NCBI RefSeq assembly: GCF_029813835.1
Contig: NZ_JARVKV010000017.1
Span: 1 to 64,000, forward strand
DNA from: Streptomyces sp. DH37
Lineage (GTDB): Bacteria > Actinomycetota > Actinomycetes > Streptomycetales > Streptomycetaceae
Direction of reading: 5' to 3'
DNA length: 64,000 nt
Below, one piece after another: positions 47,264-56,481 of this stretch. The stretch's first letter is position 1. Every line of letters begins with the position of its first letter. The translations under genes and the position numbers were made by a program. Below the pieces are notes generated by a model. That model ran no database searches. It saw nothing but the letters and a program-made list of their open reading frames with translations, and was not told where the DNA came from.

Positions 47264-47889
47264 CCGGACGGCGAGGAGCGGCCCGGCGCCGGGCCGAGCA
47301 GGCCATGGGTGCGGTGAAGCCCGGCCGACCTCCCCGCAGGCCGTGTCACGGCATCACCGGTGCCGCCGGGGCGGCCCACGTGGTCCTCACCGCTTGTCCC
47401 GGCGCTCCGAGCCGGGACCGGGGGAGGCCCGGCATCAGCTCCCTGCCGGGTCGGCGCACAGCCGGCGTCGAGGTGACGGGGTGTGTGTCCCCGGAAGACC
47501 CGCTGTCGCGCGGCGCCCTGGCCCACCTGGGACTGTCGCTGCCGTTTCCCAGCACCGTCGCCCGAGGGCCGTGCGGTGGCGCAGACGGAGCTCCAGCAGC
47601 GCCACGCCGTGCCGTCCGGTCCCCGCCCGCCTCGTACACGGCTTGCGGCTGCTCGTGACCCGGTCCGGAAGACCGGCATCGGCGGCGAAGGCGCGCAGGT
47701 GTCCATCCACGGCGACCTGCGTCAGAGGACTCACGACCGCTCCCGCCCAAGGCCCCTCCACCGACCTCGTGGGCATCGTCACGCGTCGTAGCCCGGCCGA
47801 GCGGTGGGGTCGCTCGCACGGTAAAGGGCGTGTCCCGGGGTGCGACAAAGGGCGTCGGCTCCTCCACCCGGCCGGGCCGCCCCCGCCGG
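47264..47889. other. 626-bp gap after the two-component genes
   Basis: No supported gene; probably decayed sequence, since a transposase end follows. Confidence 0.45.
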
Positions 47890-48010
47890 GTGGAGGAACG
47901 GGCGGCGGTCCCGGCCGGCCGGCCGCCGCCGTCTCCACTGCCGCTACGAACGCATCACCGGCCACTTCCCGGCCTTCGACGGCATCGCCCGCACCCTCGT
48001 CTGCACCGCC
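47890..48010 (+). pseudogene. transposase C-terminal fragment (IS5 group)
   Basis: GRRRLHCRYERITGHFPAFDGIARTLVCTAD matches the last region of IS5-group DDE transposases (CRRLHRRYERxxxHFxAFxxIAxTLICY type). No N-terminal part is present here. Confidence 0.6.
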
Positions 48011-48049
48011 GACCCGCCGACCCGCCGACCCGCCGAACGAGAAGACCTG

Positions 48050-48793
48050 TCAGCGCTGCTGCGCGAGCCACTCGTCGAAGGTGGTCGGGGCGATGCGGGC
48101 GTTCTCGCCGGGCAGCAGCACGTTTCCGGCCATCTCCGGGCCGAACAGCGACGACCACGTCGGCACCAGCCGTACCGAGCGTCCACGGGCCTGGTACGTG
48201 CGCCGGGCCATGTCCACCAGGTCCTGCGGCTCGGGGCCGGCGACATCGGGGTACCGCCCCTTCGGGTCGCCCAGCGCGATCTCGGCGAGCACGGCCGCGA
48301 CGTCCTCCGGGGCGATCGGCTGGACCAACAGCGGTGCGAGCGGGGCGACGCCGTCCTGCTCGACCCAGCTCGTCACCATCGCGGCGAAGTCGTGGAACTG
48401 GGTCGCGGGAACGATGGTCCACGGCACCGGGCCCTCGGAGACCAGGCCCTCCTGCGCCCGCTTGCCCGCGTAGTGGGCGTTGCCATCGACACGGTGCACC
48501 CCGGCGATCGACAGCAGCACGTGGTGGCGCACGCCCGCACGCTTGCCGGCCGCCAGAAGGTTCCGCGTGGTGCTGCTGAAGTAGGCCACCACCTCGTCCC
48601 GGTCGGTCGCCGTGCAGTTGGTGGTGTCGATGACCGCCTCGACACCTGCCAGGGCCTCGTCGAGCCCGGCACCGGTGGTCAGGTCCACGCCGAGCGAGCG
48701 GCTGATCCGCACGACCTCGTGTCCGTCCTTCTCCAGGGCGGCGGCGGTGAGACCCCCGATGTTCCCGGTCGCACCGGCGACAGCGATCCGCAT
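48050..48793 (-). CDS. NmrA-like NAD(P)-binding protein
   Basis: 247 aa atypical short-chain-dehydrogenase fold: MRIAVAGATGNIGGLTAAALE (GxxGxxG nucleotide site), VIDTTNCTATDRDEVVAYFSSTTRNL, HVLLSIAGVHRVDGNAHYAGKRAQEGLV, and VAAVLAEIALGDPKGRYPDVAGPEP. Often NAD(P)H-sensing or quinone reductase-like. RBS GAGGAGAGCATC. Divergent from the Rrf2 regulator, which probably controls it. Confidence 0.9.
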   Translation of the reverse strand: MRIAVAGATGNIGGLTAAALEKDGHEVVRISRSLGVDLTTGAGLDEALAGVEAVIDTTNCTATDRDEVVAYFSSTTRNLLAAGKRAGVRHHVLLSIAGVHRVDGNAHYAGKRAQEGLVSEGPVPWTIVPATQFHDFAAMVTSWVEQDGVAPLAPLLVQPIAPEDVAAVLAEIALGDPKGRYPDVAGPEPQDLVDMARRTYQARGRSVRLVPTWSSLFGPEMAGNVLLPGENARIAPTTFDEWLAQQR

Positions 48794-48881
48794 GATGCTC
48801 TCCTCGTTCGGTTATCCGGCTGGCGTGGCGAACAGTACCACGATAATAAAGACCCTCTATGTCCATGATAGGATCAGAGGT

Positions 48882-49355
48882 GTGAAGCTGCCAGCGAGTA
48901 CCGAATGGGTCCTGCACTGCGCCACGACACTGGCGCAGCTGGAGCCGGGCACGAGCGTCTCGGCCGTGCAGCTCGCGCAGTACTTCAACCTGCCGGCCCC
49001 TTACCTCGTCAAGCAGTTGAAGATGCTCGTCAAGGCCGGCCTGTTCGCCGCGTCCACCGGGCCGCGCGGAGGCTTCCGGCTGGCCCGCCCGGCGCACGAG
49101 ATCACGTTGCTCCAGCTCGTCGAGGCCCTGGACGGCACGTCCCGGCCCTACGAGTGCCGGGAGATCCGGCAGCAGGGGCGCGGCGCACTCCCCGCCGAGG
49201 AGTGCCGCACCCCCTGCGTCCTCGCCCGGAAGATGGACGACGCGCACGACGCCTGGCGCCGCTCCCTGGCCGGGACCACCCTGGCCGACATCGTGGACTC
49301 CCTGCCCGACTCCGCCCCCTCCCGCACCCGGTCCCGGCTGGCGGGGACCGCCTGA
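48882..49355 (+). CDS. Rrf2-family transcriptional regulator
   Basis: 157 aa: EWVLHCATTLAQLEPGTSVSAVQLAQYFNLPAPYLVKQLKMLVKAGLFAASTGPRGGFRLARP, the Rrf2 winged helix with its wing. Cysteines lie at residues in YECREI, AEECRTPCVLAR, a CxxC-like arrangement suited to an Fe-S or thiol sensor. GTG 48882. The 88-bp divergent region is AT-rich with CTATG/CATAG-like half sites. Confidence 0.9.
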   Translation: MKLPASTEWVLHCATTLAQLEPGTSVSAVQLAQYFNLPAPYLVKQLKMLVKAGLFAASTGPRGGFRLARPAHEITLLQLVEALDGTSRPYECREIRQQGRGALPAEECRTPCVLARKMDDAHDAWRRSLAGTTLADIVDSLPDSAPSRTRSRLAGTA

Positions 49356-49399
49356 CGCCGGGCCCGTCGTGGCCGAGACCCGCGGGCGTTCGATGACTT

Positions 49400-49655
49400 G
49401 TAGCTGAGCCGGGTCCCTTGTGGCATGAACGGCACCAGGCCGGGCTTGCCTCCGGGCCGCGGAACCGGGCGGTGGGCGCCAGCCCGCCACCTCGAATGCC
49501 GCGAGCACCTGAGCCACACGGTCCAAGCCGTCGCCGGCGGCCTCCCCTCCCATCAGCGGACCGCGGATCCGGCGTCGGCACGGCAGAGGCGGAACCGAGT
49601 TCCGCCGACGCGCCTCGACGCCTCACCGCCAACCGTGCATGGGCTCGTGGTGACC
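49400..49655 (+). mobile_element. scrambled IS5-type remnants
   Basis: LWHERHQAGLASGPRNRAVGA near 49415-49475 repeats the transposase N-terminal piece seen near 34500. At 49617-49646 the string CTCACCGCCAACCGTGCATG matches the IS end at 37229-37250. Between them is unrecognised sequence, so at least two partial copies abut. Confidence 0.5.
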
Positions 49656-49709
49656 CGGAGGATGCCGCCGAACGTCCGGGACCGTGCGACAGGAGCCGGT
49701 CACACCGGT

Positions 49710-50028
49710 CCGGGACCGTAGATCGTCCGGCTCCGTCTCACCTTCGATGGTGGCGGATCGTGAGCACCGGCCGGATCCTCTGCCCTACAGAGGATCCGGC
49801 CGGTGCTCCGACCTCGATGCTTCGAAGCGGATGGCGGCGCATCGGAGTCGCTGAGTCTGCCGCGCCAGACCCTCACGGGCAGACGCCGAGCTGATCGGTC
49901 GGCTCCCAGGGAAGGACCGCTGTGGTGCGCGGATCCACGGGTTCATGCTGGAAATGGCCTGTCCGTCGCCGCCGTTGCTGTCCGCCACCACCGAAGGTGA
50001 GACGGAGCCGCTCGTTCGACGGACCCCG
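49710..50028. mobile_element. MITE-like element, copy 2 (319 bp)
   Basis: Inverted ends 49710-49757 and 49981-50028: the inner 30 nt match at 29 of 30 positions, and the outer 18 at 12. Both ends share CCGGGAC and CGGCTC-GTCT with copy 1 at 6250-6563. Interior blocks such as GACCTCGATGCT and GCATCGGAGTCGCTGAGTC are shared. No coding capacity for a transposase. Confidence 0.7.
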
Positions 50029-50164
50029 CGAGGTGCCGATGCGGTGGCTGCTGTACCAGCCGTCCGGGCGGGAGGGCCGTCCGCCGGCGGCGGTGCGGCT
50101 CGTCACCGCTCGGGGCGGGGTCGTGCTCCTCCTCCGGTGTGCGCTCGCGGCCCGTACGACGTGA

Positions 50165-50200
50165 CCGGGGTGTGCCGTCGTCCGTGACGGCACACCCCGG
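50165..50200 (-). terminator. 15-bp perfect hairpin after the PKD gene
   Basis: CCGGGGTGTGCCGTC (50165-50179) pairs with 50186-50200 over a 6-nt loop, 19 bp beyond the PKD protein stop on the minus strand. Confidence 0.8.
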
Positions 50201-50218
50201 CCCGTTCCGTGCGGTCGG

Positions 50219-52378
50219 TCAGCTGTGGATCACGATGGACCCCTGGCTGATGGCGGTCGTCGCCGCGGTGCCGTCCGCGGCGCCCGGCTGGTTGTCGAAC
50301 ACGACGGTGCCGCTGTCGGCGTCCCAGACCTTGATCCGGTAGGTGTCGTCACCGCCGCTCTTGCCGGCGTCCACCACGGAGACCAGGAACCTGTAGCCGC
50401 CCTCGCCGTTGACCGTTCCGGTCCCCTTGTAGATCGCCTTGCTCCCGCTCACGACCAGCCAGTCGTACGACGTGGAGTGGAAGTTCAGGCTTCCGGCCTT
50501 GAACTGGAACTCGGTCTGCCCGTTGGGAGTGGTGGCGCCCTTCTGGTACTTCGAGACGAACCCGAACCGTCCGGGGCCACTCACCGAGGGATCGGCGGGG
50601 TAGGAGCCCTCGGGGACGTCGATCCAGCCGCCGCCGGTGACGAAGCCGGCCGACGGGTCGTAGACGACCACGTAGTTCGGCGAGCACTTCTCGTCGGATG
50701 CGCCGTCGTCGTCGGTCACCGTGAGGCAGATCGTGTAGATGCCGGCCGCCGTGTAGGTGTGGGAGCCGCCGACCTGGCCGGCGGCGGCCGTGGGCTCGCT
50801 CGTGGAGCCGTCCCCCCAGTCGATGGAGGCGGTGTGGGTGTCGTTGGCGCCGGGGTCGGTGTAGTCGGCGTCCAGGGACAGGGGAGTGCCGACCGCCACC
50901 GGGTCCACCGCGGTGGAGACCTCACCGATCGCCGGCGCCACGTTCGTCACCGTCAGGTCGGCGTCGTTGGACACCGGCGCGTTGACGCCGTCGTCGGTGG
51001 TGAGCGTCAGCCGGTACTCGCCGTCGTCGGTGCAGGTGACGGTGGTCTCCAGGGCCGAGTCGTCCTCGAAGGAGCAGACCGCTCCGGCGTCCACCCCGCT
51101 GACCGGCTCGTAGGTCCACTCGTGGGTGAGCGGATCGCCGTTGACGTCACTCGCGGTCGCGCCGAGGGCGACCGCGGAGCCCTCGGCTCCGGAGTAGGGC
51201 CCGCCGGGGTCGTTCACCGGCGGCGTGTTCTTCCAGGTGGCCTTGGCCGACGCGAAGGGTTCGCCGGCGTCGCACGTCCCGCTCCCGTTAACGTCGTAGC
51301 AGGCGCTGATCGAGTCGACTCCGACCGTCGTACCGGTGTAAGTGAAGGTCGCCTGGCCCGCGGCGTCGGTGGTGTCCGAGCCCGGGACGGCGTGCGCGCC
51401 CGAGGTCTGGAAGAGAATCGGCGCGCCGGAGACCGCCGGCGGCTCCGCACCGATCTCGGTGAGCGTCGCGGTGACGGTGTGGTCCGTACCGGTTTCCAGC
51501 GTCGTCTCGACCGGGGTGAGGTCGAGCTGGTACGGCTTGGGCTGCGCACCCGACTTGCACTGGGTCTCCGGGTCGGGCACGAATCCCACGCGCAGGTTGT
51601 CGACGAACGTCGCCGAGTCGAGGACGCGGTCGCCCTGGTCGAAGACGGACAGGTAGAGCGTGTGGGCGCCCGGGGTGACCTGTTTCGCGGCGGACAGCAG
51701 CGGGGTGGCCCCGTCGTAGGTGGTGCCTGCCGCGTTCTCCGCGCTGAAACCGCCGAGGCCGACCGCGTTGACGCTCACCACGTCGTTGTCGGCGTCGTAG
51801 GCGAAGTTGTTCGGCGCGCTGATTTCACTGCCCGACGTGGTCCAGTTGCTGTTGTCCAGCTCCGCGATGAAGGCGTCGTTGAAGGCGCTGCCCACCCACT
51901 CCGGGTATTCCTCGCTGTAGAACTGGAAGTCGAAGCTCAGGCAGTTCGCCGTCTCGGGAACCTGCAGGTCGACCGTGAAGACCGACACGTCGAGATCCGT
52001 GTCGCCCCGGACGTTTCCGCCGGACAGGTCGGTCGTCTTGCTCCCTTCCGTGTTCGGGTCGTCGGCCGAGGCGGCGTCACCGCTGGTCAGAATGGTGAAA
52101 GTGGAGCCGTTGGTCGGGAAGTTCGACAACGGCGAATTTCCGACACCGTTGGCCACGGCGCCGGCCAGATGATCGAATCCGGCACCGACGACCTCCGCTC
52201 CCGGCCCGGCCAGGGCCGAGGCCATGGCGTTCGCGTTCGAGTCGTTGCCGATGGCCGCGGCGGCCGGCGAGGCCATCAGCAGCGTCGACGTTCCGGTGAG
52301 GGCCAGAACGCCGGCACCGGCCACCAGGCCGCGTGCCCATCCCCGCTTCACGGCATGCGGAAGCGATTTTCTCGACAT
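50219..52378 (-). CDS. large secreted protein with choice-of-anchor and PKD domains
   Basis: 719 aa. The signal peptide ends near residue 41 (LLMASPAAAA). Then a choice-of-anchor L-type domain (SFDFQFYSEEYPEWVGSAFNDAF, FVDNLRVGF), an Ig-like segment (TATLTEIGAEPPAVSG), a PKD-like region (GGPYSGAEGSAVALGATASD), a PKD domain (IDWGDGSTSEP...SHTYTAAGIYTICLTVTDDDG), and a C-terminal post-COAP module (GFVTGGGWIDVPEGSYP...KFQFKAG-type). ATG 52378. There is no LPXTG, so it is probably secreted or non-covalently cell-bound; adhesion or matrix role inferred. Confidence 0.88.
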   Translation of the reverse strand: MSRKSLPHAVKRGWARGLVAGAGVLALTGTSTLLMASPAAAAIGNDSNANAMASALAGPGAEVVGAGFDHLAGAVANGVGNSPLSNFPTNGSTFTILTSGDAASADDPNTEGSKTTDLSGGNVRGDTDLDVSVFTVDLQVPETANCLSFDFQFYSEEYPEWVGSAFNDAFIAELDNSNWTTSGSEISAPNNFAYDADNDVVSVNAVGLGGFSAENAAGTTYDGATPLLSAAKQVTPGAHTLYLSVFDQGDRVLDSATFVDNLRVGFVPDPETQCKSGAQPKPYQLDLTPVETTLETGTDHTVTATLTEIGAEPPAVSGAPILFQTSGAHAVPGSDTTDAAGQATFTYTGTTVGVDSISACYDVNGSGTCDAGEPFASAKATWKNTPPVNDPGGPYSGAEGSAVALGATASDVNGDPLTHEWTYEPVSGVDAGAVCSFEDDSALETTVTCTDDGEYRLTLTTDDGVNAPVSNDADLTVTNVAPAIGEVSTAVDPVAVGTPLSLDADYTDPGANDTHTASIDWGDGSTSEPTAAAGQVGGSHTYTAAGIYTICLTVTDDDGASDEKCSPNYVVVYDPSAGFVTGGGWIDVPEGSYPADPSVSGPGRFGFVSKYQKGATTPNGQTEFQFKAGSLNFHSTSYDWLVVSGSKAIYKGTGTVNGEGGYRFLVSVVDAGKSGGDDTYRIKVWDADSGTVVFDNQPGAADGTAATTAISQGSIVIHS

Positions 52379-52739
52379 GATCCCCCCAGCTGTCTCCAGG
52401 GGGTCGGAATGCGTTACGCGAAAGCGCCCCACCCCTGTGAGCGAGAAACCGGCCCCCTGGAACTCGCTTGACACCGAGGGAAGCTAGCACGCCCCCGATC
52501 GAGCGGACAGAGGAGCGACACCGGCAGGTGTCGCATCGGAATCGGGAAACACATCTCCCCGCGGTTGCGCGCCGATTGACATTTCCCTCGCGCTCCCCCT
52601 TCACGGCTGTGAGAGAAGAAAACGCGCGAACTCCGGTGGCTCCTGTGAGACAAGTCGCCTTCCGCGTCGGTTATCGAGATCGGACTCGTGGTGCCGTGGG
52701 GGACCGGCGGTCCTTGATCCCTGCGGTAATGCCGGTGGG
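52379..52739. other. upstream region of the PKD gene
   Basis: No gene recognised; the PKD promoter lies here. A large open frame on the plus strand over the PKD gene is its antisense shadow. Confidence 0.4.
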
Positions 52740-52900
52740 ATGCGGTGTCCACGAGGCGGCGGCCTGACCGCCGAACGGCAGCGGTTCCGGGAACGGTTGC
52801 GACCGGAGGCGGCCGAACGGTTCGCCCGGGGCGGGACGGACGCGGCGATCGCCGGGGAGCCGCGGGTCGGCGTCCGGCCGGTGCGGGCCCGCCGCCTCCG
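52740..52900 (+). pseudogene. IS630-family transposase N-terminal remnant
   Basis: MRCPRGGGLTAERQRFRERLRPEAAERFARGGTDAAIAGEPRVGVRPV matches the start of Streptomyces IS630 transposases (GGGLTAERQ...EAAxxFARG...REIARDLRVSVRSV). After about residue 54 homology is lost. Same family as 36990-37136. Confidence 0.7.
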
Positions 52901-53851
52901 CGTGGCGGGGACGATGTGTCCCCCGGTCCGCCACCGACCGAGCGGGCTCCGGGCGCCGGGGCTCACGGCCGGGCCGCCCGTACCGGTGCGGAGCCGCCGT
53001 GCCGACCCGGTGGTTGCTGTGGCTGCCGTTCCACGCGGACCCGCGGTTCCGGCATCCCGCGGCCTCGTTTGCGACCGCGTTCCGCAGATGGCCGAGGAAG
53101 CCGAGGAAGCCGAGGAAGCCGAGAAGGGAAGCCTTCTCGTCGGCGCCGGTCCGTGGGGGCCGGCGTCCCGCGCCCGCGGTACGGCCTTCCGCGTGCGGTC
53201 GGGCGGCATCGTGTTTCCCGGTTCGTGGGGCGTGTCGTACGGCCGGGGCTCATTCGGCGGTCCGCCGGAGGGCTCGGTGGCCCGGCGCCGGGGGCGTCCG
53301 CGCCCGGGACCGGTCACTGCCCGGGGCCGAGGCCCGGTTCGGCGGTGATCTCGGCGGGGCCGGGCGGCGGGCGCCGGGACCCTGGCTCCAGGACCAGGGC
53401 GCGGTGGAACCGCGGTCGACGATCAGCAGCGGGCGGCCGGGCCGCAGGGCCCGCGCGGCCGTCTGGAGCATCCCACCGGCATACTGCGGCGGACGGCCGA
53501 CCGAGGGCTGCGCGGCGTGGGCCGCGGCCTCCGCCGCCATGCCGTGGTGCGCCGGGAAGCAGGGCAGCGGGCCGTCGGCCTCACCGATCAGCGGACCGGT
53601 GGCCCACGGCGAGAGGTCGTCCCGGTCCGCAGCCGGGCCGGGGCACCGCTTTGGCAGCGCGGCCAGCCACCGCGCGACCCGCGCGGGCGGCGGATGCCCG
53701 GGGGCGGCACCGGCGGAGCGGCCGCACGGGATGTCGAAGCCCGGCGTTCAGCGGCGCCGTCGGCCGGGCGGTCGTCCCTCCCGGACGGCGAGGTCGCGAC
53801 TCAGGCGCGCAGGCTGCCGCACGCCGCCGACCGCACCGTTCCGTGTGGTGG
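52901..53851. other. 950-bp gap, low-complexity GC sequence
   Basis: Several frames stay open because of base composition. A tandem GAGGAAGCC motif at about 53090-53125 (near-perfect 9-nt repeats) is visible; no gene is supported. Confidence 0.45.
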
Positions 53852-54337
53852 TCAGTCCCAGGCGTTGAAGAGCACGCCGCCCAGCGTGGTGATGCCGTAG
53901 CAGCGCACCTGGCGCCACTCGGCGCGGGAGAGTACCGAGGTGTCCACCTCGCAGAGCGGCGTGGCGAGCTGCTCACCGGTCAGGACCGCGAACCCGGCGA
54001 CGGCGAAGGGGTGCGCCCATGCCGGTGGGGTGAGGAACCGGTCCGTGTACCAGGTGCGGCGCTCCCGGGCGAACGCGATCCAGGGGTGGTGGGCGTGGCA
54101 CAGAACGGTGCTCTGCGCCGCACCGTGCACCACTGACGCGGTGTGGAACGTCAGGGGGTAGGTCTGTTCCTCCACCTCGCCCACGCGGCCGCGGGCGGCG
54201 CGGGCGGCCGCGTACAGGGCGGTGCGGAACGCCCGCCGGTCCGTCTGCGGCAGCGGCCCGTCCTCGGGGGAGGAGAAGCCGGTGGCGCCCCGCGGCAGGA
54301 CGAACGCCGTGCCCTTGTCGCCGGTCATGGACGTCAT
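53852..54337 (-). CDS. conserved hypothetical protein, 161 aa
   Basis: Contains GDKGTAFVLPRGATGFSSPEDG, TDRRAFRTALYAAARAARGRVGEVEEQTYPLTFHTASVVHG, HHPWIAFARERRTWYTDRFLTPP and VLFNAWD end. No TM or signal peptide. I know no domain for it. ATG 54337 or 54328; no strong ribosome binding site for either. Confidence 0.6.
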   Translation of the reverse strand: MTSMTGDKGTAFVLPRGATGFSSPEDGPLPQTDRRAFRTALYAAARAARGRVGEVEEQTYPLTFHTASVVHGAAQSTVLCHAHHPWIAFARERRTWYTDRFLTPPAWAHPFAVAGFAVLTGEQLATPLCEVDTSVLSRAEWRQVRCYGITTLGGVLFNAWD

Positions 54338-54534
54338 GGTGCCGCAGGGAACGCGCTGCGGGCGCCGCCCGGCCCTCCGGGCAGCGGCCCCGCCTCCGCC
54401 CCCGCCGCCCGCACCTCCCGCGCCGGCCCGGGCCAGGTTCCCCGAGCAGGTCTCTCCCCGCAGGCGGGAGGTCCCCCGCGCCGATGGAGGAGGCCGGGCC
54501 GGCGCGGTTCGCGGAGTTGGTCGGTCCCCGGCGG

Positions 54535-55215
54535 TCAGGGCGCCACGAGTTCCTCGGCGGCGAACTTCTCCACGAACTCCCGTGCGCGACGGTCGAGAGC
54601 CGCGTACTGCGCCTCCCGCTCGGCGCCCGCGACCGCGTCGCCGACCAGGAGGTTGCCCTCGGCGTCGACGCTCTGCGGGCGCTCCTCCGCGTCGGTGAGC
54701 AGGCCGACGGTGGAGCGGGAGAAGCCGCAGTAGTAGGCGATGCCTTCGCTCAGATTGGTCTCGAGGACGGTCTGCATTCCCTCCACGATGGGGTCGTCGG
54801 CAGTGGCGCCGGCCAGGCCCAGCCACAGTATGCGCTTGCCGGCGAGGCGGGGCCTGCTGCGGCCGTAGGCGAACCCGTAGTTCCACACGCGGTCGATCCA
54901 GCCCTTGAGGATGGCGGGCACGCTCTGCCAGTACACCGGGAAGACGGCGACGACGACATCGGCGTCGAGGATGCGCCGCATGTGGGCGTGCACTTCGTCC
55001 GAGTACCTCTTCTCCCTGTCGCCCCAGTCCGGCTGGTCCGCCACGTTCATCCGCGGGTCGAACCCCTCGGCGTGCAGGTCGAGCAGGTCGACGCGGTATC
55101 CGGCGGCTTCGAGCCGGGCGGCGGCACGGCGGGCCGTGTGCGCGGTGAGGGAATCGGCGCGGTGGTGTGCGACGACGACGAGGGCTGTCCTGGCACGGCT
55201 GTCGTGCTGCGTCAC
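54535..55215 (-). CDS. NAD(P)H:quinone oxidoreductase-like flavoprotein
   Basis: 226 aa flavodoxin-like fold: TALVVVAHHRADSLTAHTARRAAARLE, DLHAEGFDPRMNVADQPDW, ADVVVAVFPVYWQSVPAILKGWIDRVWNYGFAYG (quinone-reductase FMN/loop signature) and KRILWLGLAGA. Related to KefF/MdaB-type enzymes that reduce quinones or electrophiles. Divergent from an AraC regulator with a shared inverted repeat. Confidence 0.9.
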   Translation of the reverse strand: MTQHDSRARTALVVVAHHRADSLTAHTARRAAARLEAAGYRVDLLDLHAEGFDPRMNVADQPDWGDREKRYSDEVHAHMRRILDADVVVAVFPVYWQSVPAILKGWIDRVWNYGFAYGRSRPRLAGKRILWLGLAGATADDPIVEGMQTVLETNLSEGIAYYCGFSRSTVGLLTDAEERPQSVDAEGNLLVGDAVAGAEREAQYAALDRRAREFVEKFAAEELVAP

Positions 55216-55270
55216 GGTGTCTCCCGGCTGGTGTCGGCTGGTTCGGTGAATCCAGTACAGCCGCAGCGGT

Positions 55271-55318
55271 GTAGATGATCCATGGGAGAAACGCTCCGGA
55301 ACATAGGAGATCGTCTAC
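55271..55318. promoter_or_regulatory. inverted repeat between oxidoreductase and AraC gene
   Basis: GTAGATGATC (55271-55280) and GATCGTCTAC (55309-55318) form a 9 of 10 inverted repeat with 28-nt spacing, in the 113-bp divergent region. Likely regulator site. Confidence 0.5.
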
Positions 55319-55328
55319 GATCTCTTCC

Positions 55329-56258
55329 GTGGATCCTTTGAGTTCGCTGCTGAACGGCATCCGGGCCGAGGGTTCGGTCGTCAGCCACGCCGTACTGACG
55401 GTGCCCTGGGTCATCCGCTTCGCCGACGACGCGCCGCTCACCATGATCAGCGTGCTGCGCGGCGGGGGCACCCTGCTGCTGCCCGACGGAACCCGACGAG
55501 CGGTCGGTGCGGGCGACACGGCCATCGTGCGCGGCCCCGCGCCGTTCCACCTCGCGGACCGTCCCGCCACCATCCACAGCTCCCACGCCGCGTACGAGAT
55601 CGCCTGCTTCACCACGAACCCCGAGTGCACCGCCCAGGAACTCGGCGGTATCCACTGGGGCACCGACCGGGAGGAGGCGACCGCGCTGATCGTGGGCGCC
55701 TACCGCGCCTCGGGCCACCGCCACGAGCGGCTCCTGCGCAGCCTGCCGCCCGTCCTGGTGGTCGAGGAGGACGCCGAGGTCTGCGCCTGGCTGGAGACGG
55801 CCGCCGCCGACGCCGCCCACCGCTCGGCCGGTTCGCAGGCGCTGATGGACCGGCTCCTCGACTGGGCCCTGGTGTGCACGCTGCGCAGCTGGTTCGACAA
55901 GGTGGGCGCGGATGCGCCCAGTTGGTACCGGGGCCTCGCCGATCCGGTCCTCGCCCCCGCCCTGCAGTCCTTCCACGACCGGCCCGCCGAAGCCTGGACG
56001 GTGGCGTCCCTGGCCGCTCGAGCCGGCGTCTCCCGGTCGCTGTTCGCCAAGCGCTTCACCAAGCTGATGGGCCGTCCGCCCCTCGCCTACCTCACCGAGT
56101 GCCGCATGGACGAGGCCGAGACGCTCCTGTCCGACACCGACCTCGGCATCGCCCAGATCGCCAGGTCCGTCGGCTATGCCGACGCTTTCGGATTCAGCGC
56201 CGCGTTCAAACGCCACAAGGGCTTGAGCCCCAGCGCGTTCCGCGCCGCGGCGGCCTGA
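55329..56258 (+). CDS. AraC-family transcriptional regulator (cupin_6 sensor)
   Basis: 309 aa. The N-terminal cupin senses an effector (VSHAVLTVPWVIRFADDAPL, VLRGGGTLLLPDGTRRAVGAGDTAIVRGPAPFHLAD). The C-terminal double HTH covers 210-305: AWTVASLAARAGVSRSLFAKRFTKLMGRPPLAYLTECRMDEAE and IAQIARSVGYADAFGFSAAFKRHKG. GTG 55329; an upstream in-frame ATG at 55275 lies inside the operator. It probably controls the divergent oxidoreductase. Confidence 0.92.
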   Translation: MDPLSSLLNGIRAEGSVVSHAVLTVPWVIRFADDAPLTMISVLRGGGTLLLPDGTRRAVGAGDTAIVRGPAPFHLADRPATIHSSHAAYEIACFTTNPECTAQELGGIHWGTDREEATALIVGAYRASGHRHERLLRSLPPVLVVEEDAEVCAWLETAAADAAHRSAGSQALMDRLLDWALVCTLRSWFDKVGADAPSWYRGLADPVLAPALQSFHDRPAEAWTVASLAARAGVSRSLFAKRFTKLMGRPPLAYLTECRMDEAETLLSDTDLGIAQIARSVGYADAFGFSAAFKRHKGLSPSAFRAAAA

Positions 56259-56481
56259 GTCCCGGTCCGGCGATCCCGGGCGCCCCCCGGGCGGCGGCCC
56301 CGTCGCCCTGCGGCGGGTGACCCCCCAGCTTCCTGGGATGGTGGCGCCCCCGCCCGCCGCCTAGATTCGGCGGCCGGTCCCGGACCATCAGGGGGAACCA
56401 CGGGACCTCGCGGACGAGCGGCACCCGGTCACCGCGTGCCGGGTTTCGTCGCGCCCCAGTGAATCCGAGGAGAGACCACCC

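Noticed and set aside
50225..52471. 748-aa plus-strand open frame over the PKD gene
   Set aside because: Antisense shadow; Arg/Gly/Val-rich without domains.
53090..53125. short GAGGAAGCC tandem repeat as a CRISPR or regulatory array
   Set aside because: Only a few 9-nt units with no spacers; simple repeat.
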